A DNA stretch of 64,000 bases from Panagrolaimus kolymaensis (lineage: Eukaryota > Nematoda > Chromadorea > Rhabditida > Panagrolaimidae), in assembly GCA_028622995.1 (NCBI GenBank), contig JAJQJQ010000008.1:4774001-4838000 (forward strand), given 5' to 3'. The translations under genes were made by a program, and so were the position numbers. Each line of letters starts with the position of its first letter. Position 1 is the first letter of the stretch. The notes under the pieces were generated by a model that ran no database searches, was not told the DNA's origin, and saw nothing but the letters and a program-made list of their open reading frames with translations. This document shows positions 35,521 through 45,085 of the stretch, in pieces.

Positions 35521-36349
35521 CAGGGACGGGCGGAATTCCGCTTCCGTTTCCGTTTCCGCGGAATTCCGTGGTTTTTTTGCTTCCGTTTCCGTTTCCGCTT
35601 CCGTAAAAAAATATTTAAATTTCCGTTTCCGTTTCCGCTTCCGCTGTAAAAATAGCGGAAATCTTAAACGGAAGTGCTTTATTTTTTCACAGAAAAATTA
35701 CAGAAAACTTCACCTTTTGGAGTGAATTTTTTTATTTACCAACTTTTTTATACCTAATTTTTATACTTACACGGTTTAAATGTTGCTAAAAAAGCCGCAA
35801 ACATGCTTGTTTGTGTGTTAATTGTCATCAATTACTTTTTCTTTGAAGTCAAAAACTTCGAAAATCTCTTTCATTCAAAGTAATCAGAAATAATTAACCA
35901 ATATAACATAAGCATTCAAAGAGCAACCACATGTATATTTTTCGTTTCTATGATACATTGCAAATAGGAGTGAGCATAAAACTATACTAATTACAATAAT
36001 ATGATATCAAAAAGTTTAAAAACTTATTTGTGAATTTTTTATTAAGAGGTTTTAGGTTATTCACTTTAACCAAAAGTATTTTTTTAAAGAGAAAACAATA
36101 TATTAAACTCTGAGCATTAAGAAACCAACTTCAAAAGAAAAATTTTAGAAAGCAAATTTTAATAAGAAAAAAAAATTCCGTTTCCGCTTCCGTTTCCGCG
36201 GAATTCCGCCCTTTTTTCACTTCCGTTTCCGTTTCCGCTTCCGTAGAAAATAATTTATATTTCCGCTTCCGTTTCCGCTTTTACGGAACTGCCTTAGTTC
36301 CGTTTCCGGTTCCTTCCGTCTAAGGAAAAGTCACTTCCGCCCATCCCTG
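35521..36349. mobile_element. Non-autonomous hAT-like element (829 bp) with 8-bp target duplication
   Basis: The left end reads CAGGGACGGGCGGAA and the reverse complement of the right end reads CAGGGATGGGCGGAA, a 15-bp terminal inverted repeat with one mismatch. GTGGGAAT stands directly outside both ends (35513-35520 and 36350-36357), an exact 8-bp target site duplication. The CAGGG start and 8-bp duplication are hallmarks of the hAT superfamily. Both subterminal regions carry many copies of a TTCCGT/TTCCGC hexamer in mirrored orientation, like transposase-binding subterminal repeats. The AT-rich core has no transposase frame. Confidence 0.88.
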
Positions 36350-36357
36350 GTGGGAAT

Positions 36358-36855
36358 GTTTGGAAGTGTACAAAAGTCAAGTTTATTTAAAGGCTAAAGG
36401 CAGAGTTCAACGTCAATTAATTTCAAACACTTTAGTGCAGACAAAAAATATAAACAGTGTGAAAGGTTTCCAACGATTTGAGCAAAACATTATTCGAAAG
36501 TCTTGGTCCAAAACAATTTTTGTTACTAATTAAAGAAAGTTAAAAGTATGTATGAGAAAAATGTTTTAACAATAGCGTTCAAATCAAATAATATAATTGA
36601 GTACCCAGAAGGAAAACTAAAAAAAGATGATTAAGATTGTCGGGGAGGTAATATTGCTGAGAACCCAGGCGCCATAAAAACCGGTTAGTTAGTTGATTAT
36701 TTTGTTAAATCAAAAAAGTGTTAAAAGACAAAAAGAAAATAAAGTTGTAACATTTATCAACCAGAAAAACAACATAAAATTTAAAAATTAACCATGAAAT
36801 TTTCTAACGTTTTTCCTCAATGTCTGAATTCAACACAAAAATTTTTTTTATCGTG
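36358..36855. other. Spacer between two transposons
   Basis: About 500 bp of ordinary AT-rich sequence between the two hAT-like insertions. No gene signal was seen. Confidence 0.4.
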
Positions 36856-36863
36856 ATTTACTA

Positions 36864-37275
36864 CAGTGTTGTCTCATTTGCATTTCATCGCCGCCGCCGA
36901 CGGCGGCAAGGTCCAATTTCTGGCGGCGCCGACGTCTGCGCCGCCAATATTACCGCCACGCCGCCAAAATAGAAAATTTTTTTTTCTATATAAATGAAAG
37001 GCGTTTTTAACATAAATTTAACTAAAGTAAAGCAATAATAAAAGGAAATTTTAAAAAGGAGAAAAAGAATAACTTTAAATTTTAGCTTCTTTAATGGTTG
37101 AGTTTTTGATTTTTCTATTATTATTTTTGTTTTTTTGGAAAAATTTAATTAATTTTGGCGGCGCCGCCATTTGAAGCTGAAAGGTCGCCGCCACCGCCGC
37201 CGCCGCCGACGGCGGCGGTGGCGGCGCGGATTTCTGCGCCGACGAGCGGATGGCTGTGGCGGCGAACCAACACTG
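36864..37275. mobile_element. Second non-autonomous hAT-like element (412 bp), CGG-rich ends
   Basis: The left end is CAGTGTTG and the right end is CAACACTG, a short perfect terminal inverted repeat. ATTTACTA flanks both sides (36856-36863 and 37276-37283), an exact 8-bp duplication. Subterminal blocks are packed with CGG/CCG triplets (36890-36970 and 37157-37266), strikingly GC-rich against the AT-rich surroundings. The core has no transposase frame. The alanine/proline-rich reading frame on the minus strand at 37075-37308 is an artefact of the triplets. Confidence 0.85.
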
Positions 37276-37505
37276 ATTTACTATGTCGAGATGACAGAAT
37301 TTAATCAAAGGTAAGAATGCCTTTGAAAAATAATTCTAAAAAATTGATAAAAATGATTGATGCTTGGAAAATTTATTTAACATTAATAAAAAGTTAGCAG
37401 AAAATAAAGTTTCTCATGGTTTTCATTCCAAAGACAAAATAAAAGTATTATTGGCTATCAACAATCATGAATTCCTCGTTAATAAAAAATTAAGAAAATT
37501 CTTTT

Positions 37506-37873
37506 TTAATCACTATCTGTATCAACTTCTTCAATAATATCTCGATTGGTAATAGTATAACGACGTTTATCAGCTTCAGTAATTTCATAATACATTTTAG
37601 AAAAATCATTTTCAACTTGAGTTAAAAATCGATAATCTTCTCGATGTTTATATCTTCCAGCCCATGTTCCTTCTTCAACCAATGTGATAGTTTCACCGGA
37701 GAAAAAATCATTTAAATGTCGTACAGCAAAACAAAATGCAATACATAATATTACGATGGTCCAAATTTGGACTGTATCTGCTGTGGTTGGGGATTCAGAT
37801 GAAATATTCTGTAATAATTAAAATTAATAATAAAATGGAAATAAATTAAGAAACTCACAAATAAAAGCGACAT
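37506..37873 (-). CDS. Small single-pass membrane protein (105 aa)
   Basis: Exons 37859-37873 (MSLLF) and 37506-37808 join in phase zero across a GTGAGT...ACAG intron, total 318 nt. A membrane helix near residues 19-34 (VQIWTIVILCIAFCFAVRHL) is followed by an acidic/basic soluble part with EEGTWAGRYKHREDYRF and a very acidic end, IIEEVDTDSD. The tiny first exon and the codon-like composition make it a real gene rather than noise, although I do not recognise the family. It sits 222 bp from the right end of the second hAT-like element. Confidence 0.65.
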
Positions 37874-38785
37874 TTGTTGGATAAAAAACTTTGCTTCAAA
37901 AATCAAGAAAAGAAAAAGTTGAAAGTTTTTATAAGCAAATAAACATTCAAGCTTTTTTAATTTGACAGTTTGCATCTAAAGTAAACTTTAGTTTACTTTC
38001 GTCAATTAGCAAATAATGAAGCAGCTGATGATATTGGTTTTAACCATGTTGGAAGGAATAACAGTAATTTTTGTACCAATCAATGAACGATTAAATCGAA
38101 ATTGGATGCACCAAGTTAAAGTAACATCGCAAGATTCCATGTTAATTCAATGCAGTGATCGTGAAAGACTAACAAACAATGTATTCGCTATCTTCGCATG
38201 CAAAATCAAAACTAAAACACACAAAAAAGATTTTGCTTTCTCGTAGAACCTTTCTTAAACCCAAGAAACATAACTGAAATGTTCCTTATTTTGCGACTAT
38301 AGTTTTGAATGCATGGATTTAATTTGGTGGAGTTTATCAAGGATTAGTTGCTTATGAAGGAGATTTGCATTATGACAGTTGTTTTTGTTAGAGGAGTAAG
38401 CAGCACATATAACAAATATAATAATTAGACAATTTTGTTAAACCTATGTTTTGGAGAAAAAACATTTAAAAAACTCAAAAATTTATAATCATTTTATGCA
38501 GTAACATACATGTCTTTGAAAAAAAAGGATACGTGTGAATTATCAAAAGAGGCCAATACTTTTATTCAATGATTGCTTCATCAAAAAAAAAATTCGTTTG
38601 ACCCTTGTTTTTTGAAATTCCCAAAGTCTTACCACTCAATTCTTTGCCGCTAAAATCCTTCATAGTAAACAAACTTTTTAGTTTCATTAATTAGTTTGTC
38701 ATTCATCAAATTCAATCTGTTGTTGTTTGATTGTGCTTAGTTTTTATTGGTTATTTTTGTATTATTATTATTTTTGCTCTTCAAT
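37874..38785. other. Intergenic region with possible decayed fragment
   Basis: Promoter space for the flanking genes. Around 38012-38090 a short frame reads LANNEAADDIGFNHVGRNN before a stop, and other short coding-like pieces follow up to 38390. They cannot be joined into a gene with splice sites, so they may be remnants. Confidence 0.3.
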
Positions 38786-39584
38786 ATGGTTCAAATGGCT
38801 TCAAATGTTATGGATTTCTTTCAACAATATTCTCAAATGATGCTCATGCAATCTATGGCTGCTGCAGTTGCTGGAAAATCTCCTCTTGTATTCAATCCTT
38901 CTATGTTCGGGATTCCATCATCGCCTCCAACTTCTGCTTCTTCTCCAGCTATAGATTCAGTAAGTTTTTTATATTTTCATTTCTTTCATGTTTCATATTT
39001 TTTAGAATTCTCCGTTATCTCAAGAGCAACTTATGAAATCCTTATCCGCATTGGCCAACATTTCGAACCTCCTCTCCGCTTCTACCAACCTCAAAAATGA
39101 AGTATCTCCATCAACATCGTCTTCAGCTACTTCAAGAGACTCAACAACTCCAATGGCTCAAAAATCTCATCGTGGAATCAAAGTTGCTGTTAATCGTGAA
39201 ACTACCAAGCCACTTCAAGATTGGATGAACAAAAATATTCGAAATCCATATCCAACATCCTGTGAAGTCAAGCAGCTTGCTCAAGAGACTGGATTCTCAT
39301 ACACACAAATTCGCAACTGGTTCACCAACTCTCGTCGACGATATGAACAAAATCTTGGAAACTCACCTCTTCCATGGGTCAAGAAAGATGCTCCAAAAGG
39401 TTGTCAACGAAGTGCTTCTCCATCATCAACTTCATCTCAACAGTCCCAAGAAAGTTCTGAAGAAGCTTCTCCTGTGAAATCAACTCAAAACGAAATCGTC
39501 GAAGATGAAGAGAATTGTCCTTTCAAAGCTTTCCTCATCGAACGTCACCTCTTCCGTCTCAATCAAGCAATGAAGTCTCAATGA
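38786..39584 (+). CDS. TALE-class homeodomain protein (250 aa)
   Basis: Exons 38786-38959 and 39006-39584 (58 and 193 codons). The N-terminal part is Met/Ser/Pro-rich. The homeodomain lies near residues 118-178 and has the three-residue loop extension with NPYP (NIRNPYPTSCEVKQLAQETG) that defines the TALE class, then recognition helix IRNWFTNSRRRYEQ. Residue 50 (between WF and N51) is Thr, whereas TALE proteins usually have Ile, Gly or Ala there. This may shift DNA preference. A Ser-rich stretch and a short conserved-looking end (FKAFLIERHLFRLNQAMKSQ) follow. Subfamily (Meis, Pbx, Irx, Tgif) cannot be settled. Confidence 0.9.
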
Positions 39585-41273
39585 AGAAATCTCCTGAATT
39601 TGAAGTTGATAGTTTTTGATTTTGTTTTCATAGCGGATGTTAGTTGATTTAGAAACTTGTTTTATGCAGATTATTACAAAAAATTTGTGATTAATTATGA
39701 GATCCTAAACTCTGCTACATCATAGTCAAATTTATTTCTTTAAGATCCTCAAAAATTGTACTAAATTTCCTCCCGCATCTCCCATAGCTTACTCATAAAT
39801 TTTGCAATAATTCTAAGCATTCCTCAATTTGGATCTTATAAAATCGTTTTCAAGGATCCCAAACCTTTAAAACACCTCAAAGTTGACCACCGCTCAGCTT
39901 CACTTTTATGCAGCATTTGAACCAAAAGGTTTTTGTGAATTTTTAAGAGTGAGTTTAAAAAAAAAATAAAGCCAGCATTAAATGATGCAATAAAATTTGT
40001 AATGGAAAAGCTGAAAATTATTTTGTTCATTTTTTTTCAGAATAACATTTGCCAAAAATCTGATTTTGATATTTGTTATACATGGGAAATCGGGGAAGAT
40101 TATCAAAATATTATGAATGCAGCAGTTCAAGAAATTGTTGTTCCATTACAAGAGAATCAAGAAAATCAATTACCTAAAGTCCTTATTATTTTTCCGCAAT
40201 GATTTCACAACAGACATTTTATTTTTATATCTTTTATTATTTTAAAATTTTACTTTATTAATTTTTTACAGAAATAAAATAATTTTTTACTTTTGAACTT
40301 TGTTTCATCGCCTAAAAAACACACATTTGCAAAATCAATAGCATTTACAAATTTGGTAACTATCGTTGAACTTTTTTATAGGGCTAAAAAATAATGACGA
40401 CTCTACAGGTATGATTTGTTTCTGTTACTTTTTTTGCAAACTTTGAGGCTGATGAATAAAATGTGAATGACTTCTTACATCTCGCTTATTATAGTTTCTG
40501 GCTTCTCGTATGTTATTGTATCTTGAAAAATATTCCGACGTCACAGCTTTAGAAGTTGCTAGCCTTGTTTTAACTAAAACAGAAAGCAATTGTTTTTGAA
40601 TTGATGATCATCATCGTTGACTACATGATAATAACATTTTTGGATCAACCAATAACGGTAAATTTAGGTTTGATGCTTTATGGAGCTCTTTCATAGTGGT
40701 GGAAAGCATTAGGTTGCTTTGAGGATCATCCGTTCGTTTATGAATTTGAAATGGAATTTCGAAATTTCCATAAAGTGGATGAGATTACCCACACATTTGC
40801 CTTCACATAACTGAATTTCCAGAAACTATTTGACAAGTGGCGATATTCCTCCAATAGAAACTTCATCTTGGTCAAATGAGTGTTGTACCACTACTAAATG
40901 GCTTATTAATTATTAAATCGAAATCTTGTAAAGTTACCGAAGCAGTACAGGAATGACATTTGATTTTCATTCAATATGCTGATTGAAAAAACCTTTGTTA
41001 AATCAGAACATGTAAAAAAATTTAGCTAACGATTTATAACTTTGACAGAAACTGTGCATGCTTAAGATGCATTACTTGTTCAATTCATAACCTTCAAGGC
41101 TACAATGAAATATTTATTAACCCTTTACATTTTATTATTAGTAAAATACAAGAAATTTAGTACAAGCATTTACACAACAAATATCATTAGAAAAACATAA
41201 ATCGATTCAACAATAAACTAACTAACAATAAATAACTACAAAATTGCTATAAAAAATATTTATGTGTAATCAG
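39585..41273. other. Intergenic region with probable gene remnants
   Basis: It contains the homeobox 3' UTR and scattered protein-like pieces that do not assemble into one gene. An open stretch near 39890-39950 has AQLHFYAAFEPKGFCEFLR. An exon-like piece at 40041-40203 after TTTTTTTTCAG ends in IIFPQ stop. A two-exon frame at 40394-40408 plus 40495-40599 encodes MTTLQ then FLASRMLLYLEKYSDV and more. Frames are broken around 40660-40960. A decayed gene or two is the simplest reading. Confidence 0.35.
39841..40203 (+). pseudogene. Possible remnant of an unidentified protein-coding gene
   Basis: Three coding-like segments lie in order. YKIVFKDPKPLKHLKVDHR is followed, one frame over, by AQLHFYAAFEPKGFCEFLR. 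Then comes KPALNDAIKFVMEKLK and, after a good TTTTTTTTCAG acceptor at 40032-40041, NICQKSDFDICYTWEIG to a TGA stop at 40201-40203. A shift of frame interrupts the first part and no start is seen. The family is unknown. Confidence 0.3.
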
Positions 41274-41540
41274 CTATGAATGAGCAGTCTTGTATTCAGC
41301 ATATTTCTGACGTTGTAATTCATATTCAGTCATGTTTTCTTTTTGTTGAATTGAATTTAAGCGATATTTGACGCTCACTTGTCGACGAGTTCGTTGTCGA
41401 TGTTCATCATATAGTACAAAAGCTGAAAAGGCATGAAATTATTCAGGAAAAGTAATCAGAAAAACCATACCTATTGTAGCAGCAGAAAATATGCAGGACC
41501 CAATAAACACACGAAATCCATATCGCTTGACTGATGACAT
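41274..41540 (-). CDS. PET117-like cytochrome c oxidase assembly factor (72 aa)
   Basis: Exons 41471-41540 and 41274-41422 sum to 219 nt. The layout is that of PET117: a short basic start (MSSVKRYGF), one hydrophobic segment (RVFIGSCIFSAATIAFVLYD), then a charged helix with RQVSVKYRLNSIQQKEN and YELQRQKYAEY. This matches the family pattern in which the membrane segment is followed by an Arg/Lys-rich helix with a K-x-E-N and L-x-x-Q. PET117 acts at the inner mitochondrial membrane in complex IV assembly. The match is by pattern only because the protein is short. The next gene upstream on the strand is also mitochondrial. Confidence 0.6.
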
Positions 41541-41841
41541 CTTAGATTTCTAAAAATTTTAACATGTAAGAATTTGATTGAAAGAAACAATGAAAATGTT
41601 AGTTGTAAAGGTTTATGAAAGCATTATTGCTCAGTGACTAAGGATGTAAAGAGAATGAAAAATGGAACTTTACAAATTAGAAATATTAAGCATTAAGTTT
41701 ACTATCTTCAATATGTTAGCGATACCACAAATTTTTGTTTTCAAAAGGTCTTTATTAAAACATGAAATATACATAAATGATTTATTGCTAAACTAAATAA
41801 TAAGGAAAAAACATAATAAACATCATCATTACAATAAAAAT
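41541..41841. other. Spacer between two mitochondrial-protein genes
   Basis: About 300 bp between the bL36m stop and the PET117-like start on the same strand. It would contain the 3' UTR of the first gene and the promoter or trans-splice site of the second. Confidence 0.4.
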
Positions 41842-42081
41842 CTACCAAAGTTTTTTGACATTGAATGGTTCACGAGCTTTATGACGAGCGATGGCATTGC
41901 ATTCAACATGTAATCGTCCATCAACACGAGTAAAATAACAATATTTGCATCGAAGTTTGAGATATGTTTTGACTTTGAAACCAGATTGTTGAGTTAAATT
42001 TGTTTGAGATGATGGAAAAAGAAGACCACGATAAAATCGATCCAGCGTTCCTTTTGAGAAGATTTTTGACATCAGCGACAT
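41842..42081 (-). CDS. mrpl-36: Mitochondrial ribosomal protein bL36m (79 aa)
   Basis: Single coding exon. The last 40 residues contain the bL36 zinc-ribbon pattern (FKVKTYLKLRCKYCYFTRV, then RLHVECNAIARHKAREP), with the C-x2-C, later C and H ligands in the right spacing. The first 40 residues (SKIFSKGTLDRFYRGLLF) are basic and amphipathic, fitting a mitochondrial targeting peptide. It belongs to the large mitoribosomal subunit. An acceptor TTATTCCAG lies about 30 nt upstream of the ATG. Confidence 0.88.
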   Translation of the reverse strand: MSLMSKIFSKGTLDRFYRGLLFPSSQTNLTQQSGFKVKTYLKLRCKYCYFTRVDGRLHVECNAIARHKAREPFNVKKLW

Positions 42082-42441
42082 CCTTCAAAGTTTTGAGTAA
42101 TTCAACCTGGAATAAATATGATTCAATCAATGGTTTTTATAGGAAAAAATTAAACAAAAATAATTACCTCTTGAAAAATGTATTTTTGTTATTGAAAAGT
42201 TTTTTTGCTGCTGTTGAAAGGCTGAAAGAATTTTTTTGGTTGGAAAACTTTGAAAGAAAAAAAATCAAGTGCATTCAAGGCAAGGAAAATCCTAACACGA
42301 AAGAATGCTTACCCAAAAAACTTTTCATTCACCCAATTTTATGAAACTCGAGCCTTTCTTCGATTTCAAGAACCTTTTTAGAAATTTAAAGTTCCTAAAA
42401 TTTGATTTGTTTTTATTCAAGGATCTTTTAATTTGTGTACA
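42082..42441. promoter_or_regulatory. Bidirectional promoter between mrpl-36 and nog-1
   Basis: This 360-bp space lies between divergent start codons of a mitoribosomal gene and a ribosome-biogenesis GTPase, two growth-related functions. No specific motif was identified. Confidence 0.45.
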
Positions 42442-44538
42442 ATGACGTCTTTGTACAATTTCAAAGGTATTACAGTGGTTCCATCAGCAAAGGTAAGCAT
42501 TTTTCATCATTGTTTCATGGTTTTTCATAATGCTTGGTTTTTTAGGAACTCAAAGAAATTGTTCTTTCAAAAACTCAACGCAAAACTCCAACCGTTGTTC
42601 ATCGTCAATATGCAATCAGCCGAATTCGTTCCTTCTATTCTCGCAAAATCAAGTATCTTCAACAGACGTTACATGATAAACTTTCTCAAATGATCACTGA
42701 ATTTCCACAGACTGAGGTTTGTTTGTTTTTTGGTTCTAATGTATCAATGCTTTACATTCCGTCTTTTTTAGGAAGTACATCCATTTTATTCTGATTTGAT
42801 GAATATTTTGTACGATAAGGACCATTACAAAATCGCTCTTGGTCAAGTCAATACTTGTCGACATCTTGTAGCAAACATCGCTCGTGAATATGTTCGTCTT
42901 ATGAAATACAGTGACTCCTTGTATCGATGCAAGCTTCTCAAACGTGCTGCACTTGGTCGTATGGTGAAATTGTTGAAACGTCAAAACTCCAGCTTTGAAT
43001 ATTTGGAACAAGTCCGTCAACATTTGAGTCGTCTTCCTAGCATTGATCCCAATACTCGGTAAGCATTACTTTTTGTCTTTGAATTATAACAATCTTGCTG
43101 TTTTAGTACTCTCATCCTTTGTGGCTTCCCTAATGTTGGTAAATCATCGTTGATGAACTCTCTTACTCGTGCTGATGTTGAAGTTCAACCTTATGCTTTC
43201 ACAACAAAGTCTCTTTATGTTGGTCATTTTGATTATCGTTATCTTCGCTGGCAAATTCTTGATACTCCTGGTATTTTGGACCACCCACTTGAACAACGTA
43301 ATACGATTGAAATGCAAGCTGTTACTGCTCTTGCTCATCTCAAAGCTTCTGTTCTCTTTATGATGGATGCTAGTGAACACTGTGGATATACCATCGAACA
43401 ACAAGTCAGCTTATTTGAAAGTATTCGCCCTCTCTTTGCTAACAAACCAGTATTCATTGGTCTAAACAAGAGTGATATTGTTCGACGAGCAGATCTTTCA
43501 CCAGAAAAGCAAGCATTACTTGAAACAATTGAAAAGAATGACATTCCTGTATGTGAACTTAGCACCATTTCTAAAGAAGGAGTTATTACTTTCCGTGATA
43601 AAGCATGTGATGCTTTAATGGCTCAAAGAGTTCAACGCAAATTGCAATCAAAAGGGTATGATAATACCATCATTAGTCGACTGTTCGTTGCTGTTCCAGA
43701 AGCTCGTGATGATAAAGTTCGAGCACCTTTTATTCCATCTGCTGCTATAACTAAACGAGAATCACAACCAATTCTTGGTCTTAAAGTCAAGGATGTATCG
43801 ATGGATGTTGATCAACCTAAACAAATTGTTTATCCTGAAATTTGGGAAGGTCATAATATTTCTGATTTTCTACGTGAAGATATCGAAGAAGTTTGACTTT
43901 TATTTTTCTTTCTTTGTGATCCTTACATATTTTTTTTAGATCTTCGCTGATCTTGCTAAAGAAGAAAGAGAACGCATTGAAGCTGGTGTGTATGATAAAG
44001 ATTTGGATTCAGATGATGAAGAAACTAAGAAATTACTTCGTACTGCTGTAAAGATTCGTGAAAAAGAAGAATTATGTAAAATGGAATTCCGTCTTAAGAA
44101 AGGAACTGATCAACCTAAAGTGGCTCGTAAAATTGGTCAAAAACGTACTCGTACTATGGAGAACTTTGAAAAATCTATGGCATCACTTGGTATTGATCTT
44201 TCTAAGAAAAGAATGCGCAATCTTGAATCTGATTCTGCTCATCCTATTCGTGGTAAAAAGATTCGTGTTGGTCGTTCAACTTCTCTTGTATCCCATACTG
44301 CTCCACCTCGTGATGTTCAGGGTGTTCCTGATATCGAGGTAAGAATTATGATTCTTTTTGCTTCTATTTATTTGATTCTTTTTAGACCTATGATAAAGCT
44401 AAGAAAGGCAAGCGTAAGGCACAAAGACCTGCTCAACAAGATGCTCGTAAAGGTGAAGGTGATCGTCATGTTTATGATTTCATGCCCAAGCATCTTTTCA
44501 CTGGAAAACGTGGTCTTGGTAAAACTGACAGACGTTAA
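42442..44538 (+). CDS. nog-1: Nucleolar GTP-binding protein 1 (NOG1/GTPBP4), 614 aa
   Basis: Exons 42442-42492, 42546-42716, 42772-43058, 43107-43890, 43940-44338 and 44386-44538 sum to 1845 nt. The N-terminus [19 protein letters not shown] and [19 protein letters not shown] are diagnostic of NOG1. The OBG-type GTPase domain has G1 GFPNVGKSS (near residue 177), G3 DTPGILDHP and G4 NKSD. The C-terminal half is charged and basic ([14 protein letters not shown] stretches) and ends [16 protein letters not shown], the usual NOG1 end. It acts in the nucleolus on pre-60S ribosomal particles. Exon 1 ends exactly after the conserved PSAK. Confidence 0.97.
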
Positions 44539-45085
44539 TTTGAATTATTATTGTTGTTGTTTTTGTTGTTGATTTTTTGATAAAATTTTATTATTGTTTG
44601 TTCGAGAATTTAATAAAGCTTACTTTTTTGGTTTACAGTTTCTTGTTTGTTTTATCTCAAAGAACTTCTTGATACATGGAAAATTATGTACGAGAAACTT
44701 TTTTATGCAATGACCCCTCATTTTTCTTCATCTTTGATTCAAAATTAACCGGAAGTTTAGCATGTATGTCTTTTGCTTTTATTCCTTCAAAGTTAAAGCT
44801 TTTTTTACAATGTTTTTTTCTTCCAAAAATTTGAAGCAACAAAAGAAGCTTCAACAACGACTTTCTTCCGGCCAATAAATTTTTCTTTTTTGTTGAGGCT
44901 TGCTTTTGCTTGGATTCATTTGACAGAGATTCTTTCGTATTCATTTTTATACAACAACAAACTATCTATCAGCTGCTTTTTGTCGTTGAGGAAACACAGA
45001 CGTTAAAGTTATTTATTGAAATTTTACATTCTTTTTAAATTAAGCTTGAAACGTTGTTGTTTTAGTAATCGACAACAAAATAAAT
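44539..45085. other. Intergenic region
   Basis: This is the nog-1 3' UTR and the upstream region of the membrane-protein gene. A minus-strand frame at 44684-44944 is Lys/Leu-rich with no recognisable domain and is not called. Confidence 0.4.

Noticed and set aside
35510..35725. Open frame rich in VSVSA/FRFRF repeats
   Set aside because: It is the translation of TTCCGT hexamers at the end of the first hAT-like element, not a gene.
37075..37308. Proline/alanine-rich minus-strand frame
   Set aside because: Produced by CGG/CCG triplets in the second hAT-like element.
38012..38400. Weak resemblance to a proprotein-convertase pro-region (DDIGFNHVGRNN)
   Set aside because: Too short and immediately followed by a stop; no catalytic domain nearby.
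44684..44944. 86-residue Lys/Leu-rich minus-strand frame after nog-1
   Set aside because: No splice, domain or promoter support; composition is what AT-rich 3' flank gives by chance.
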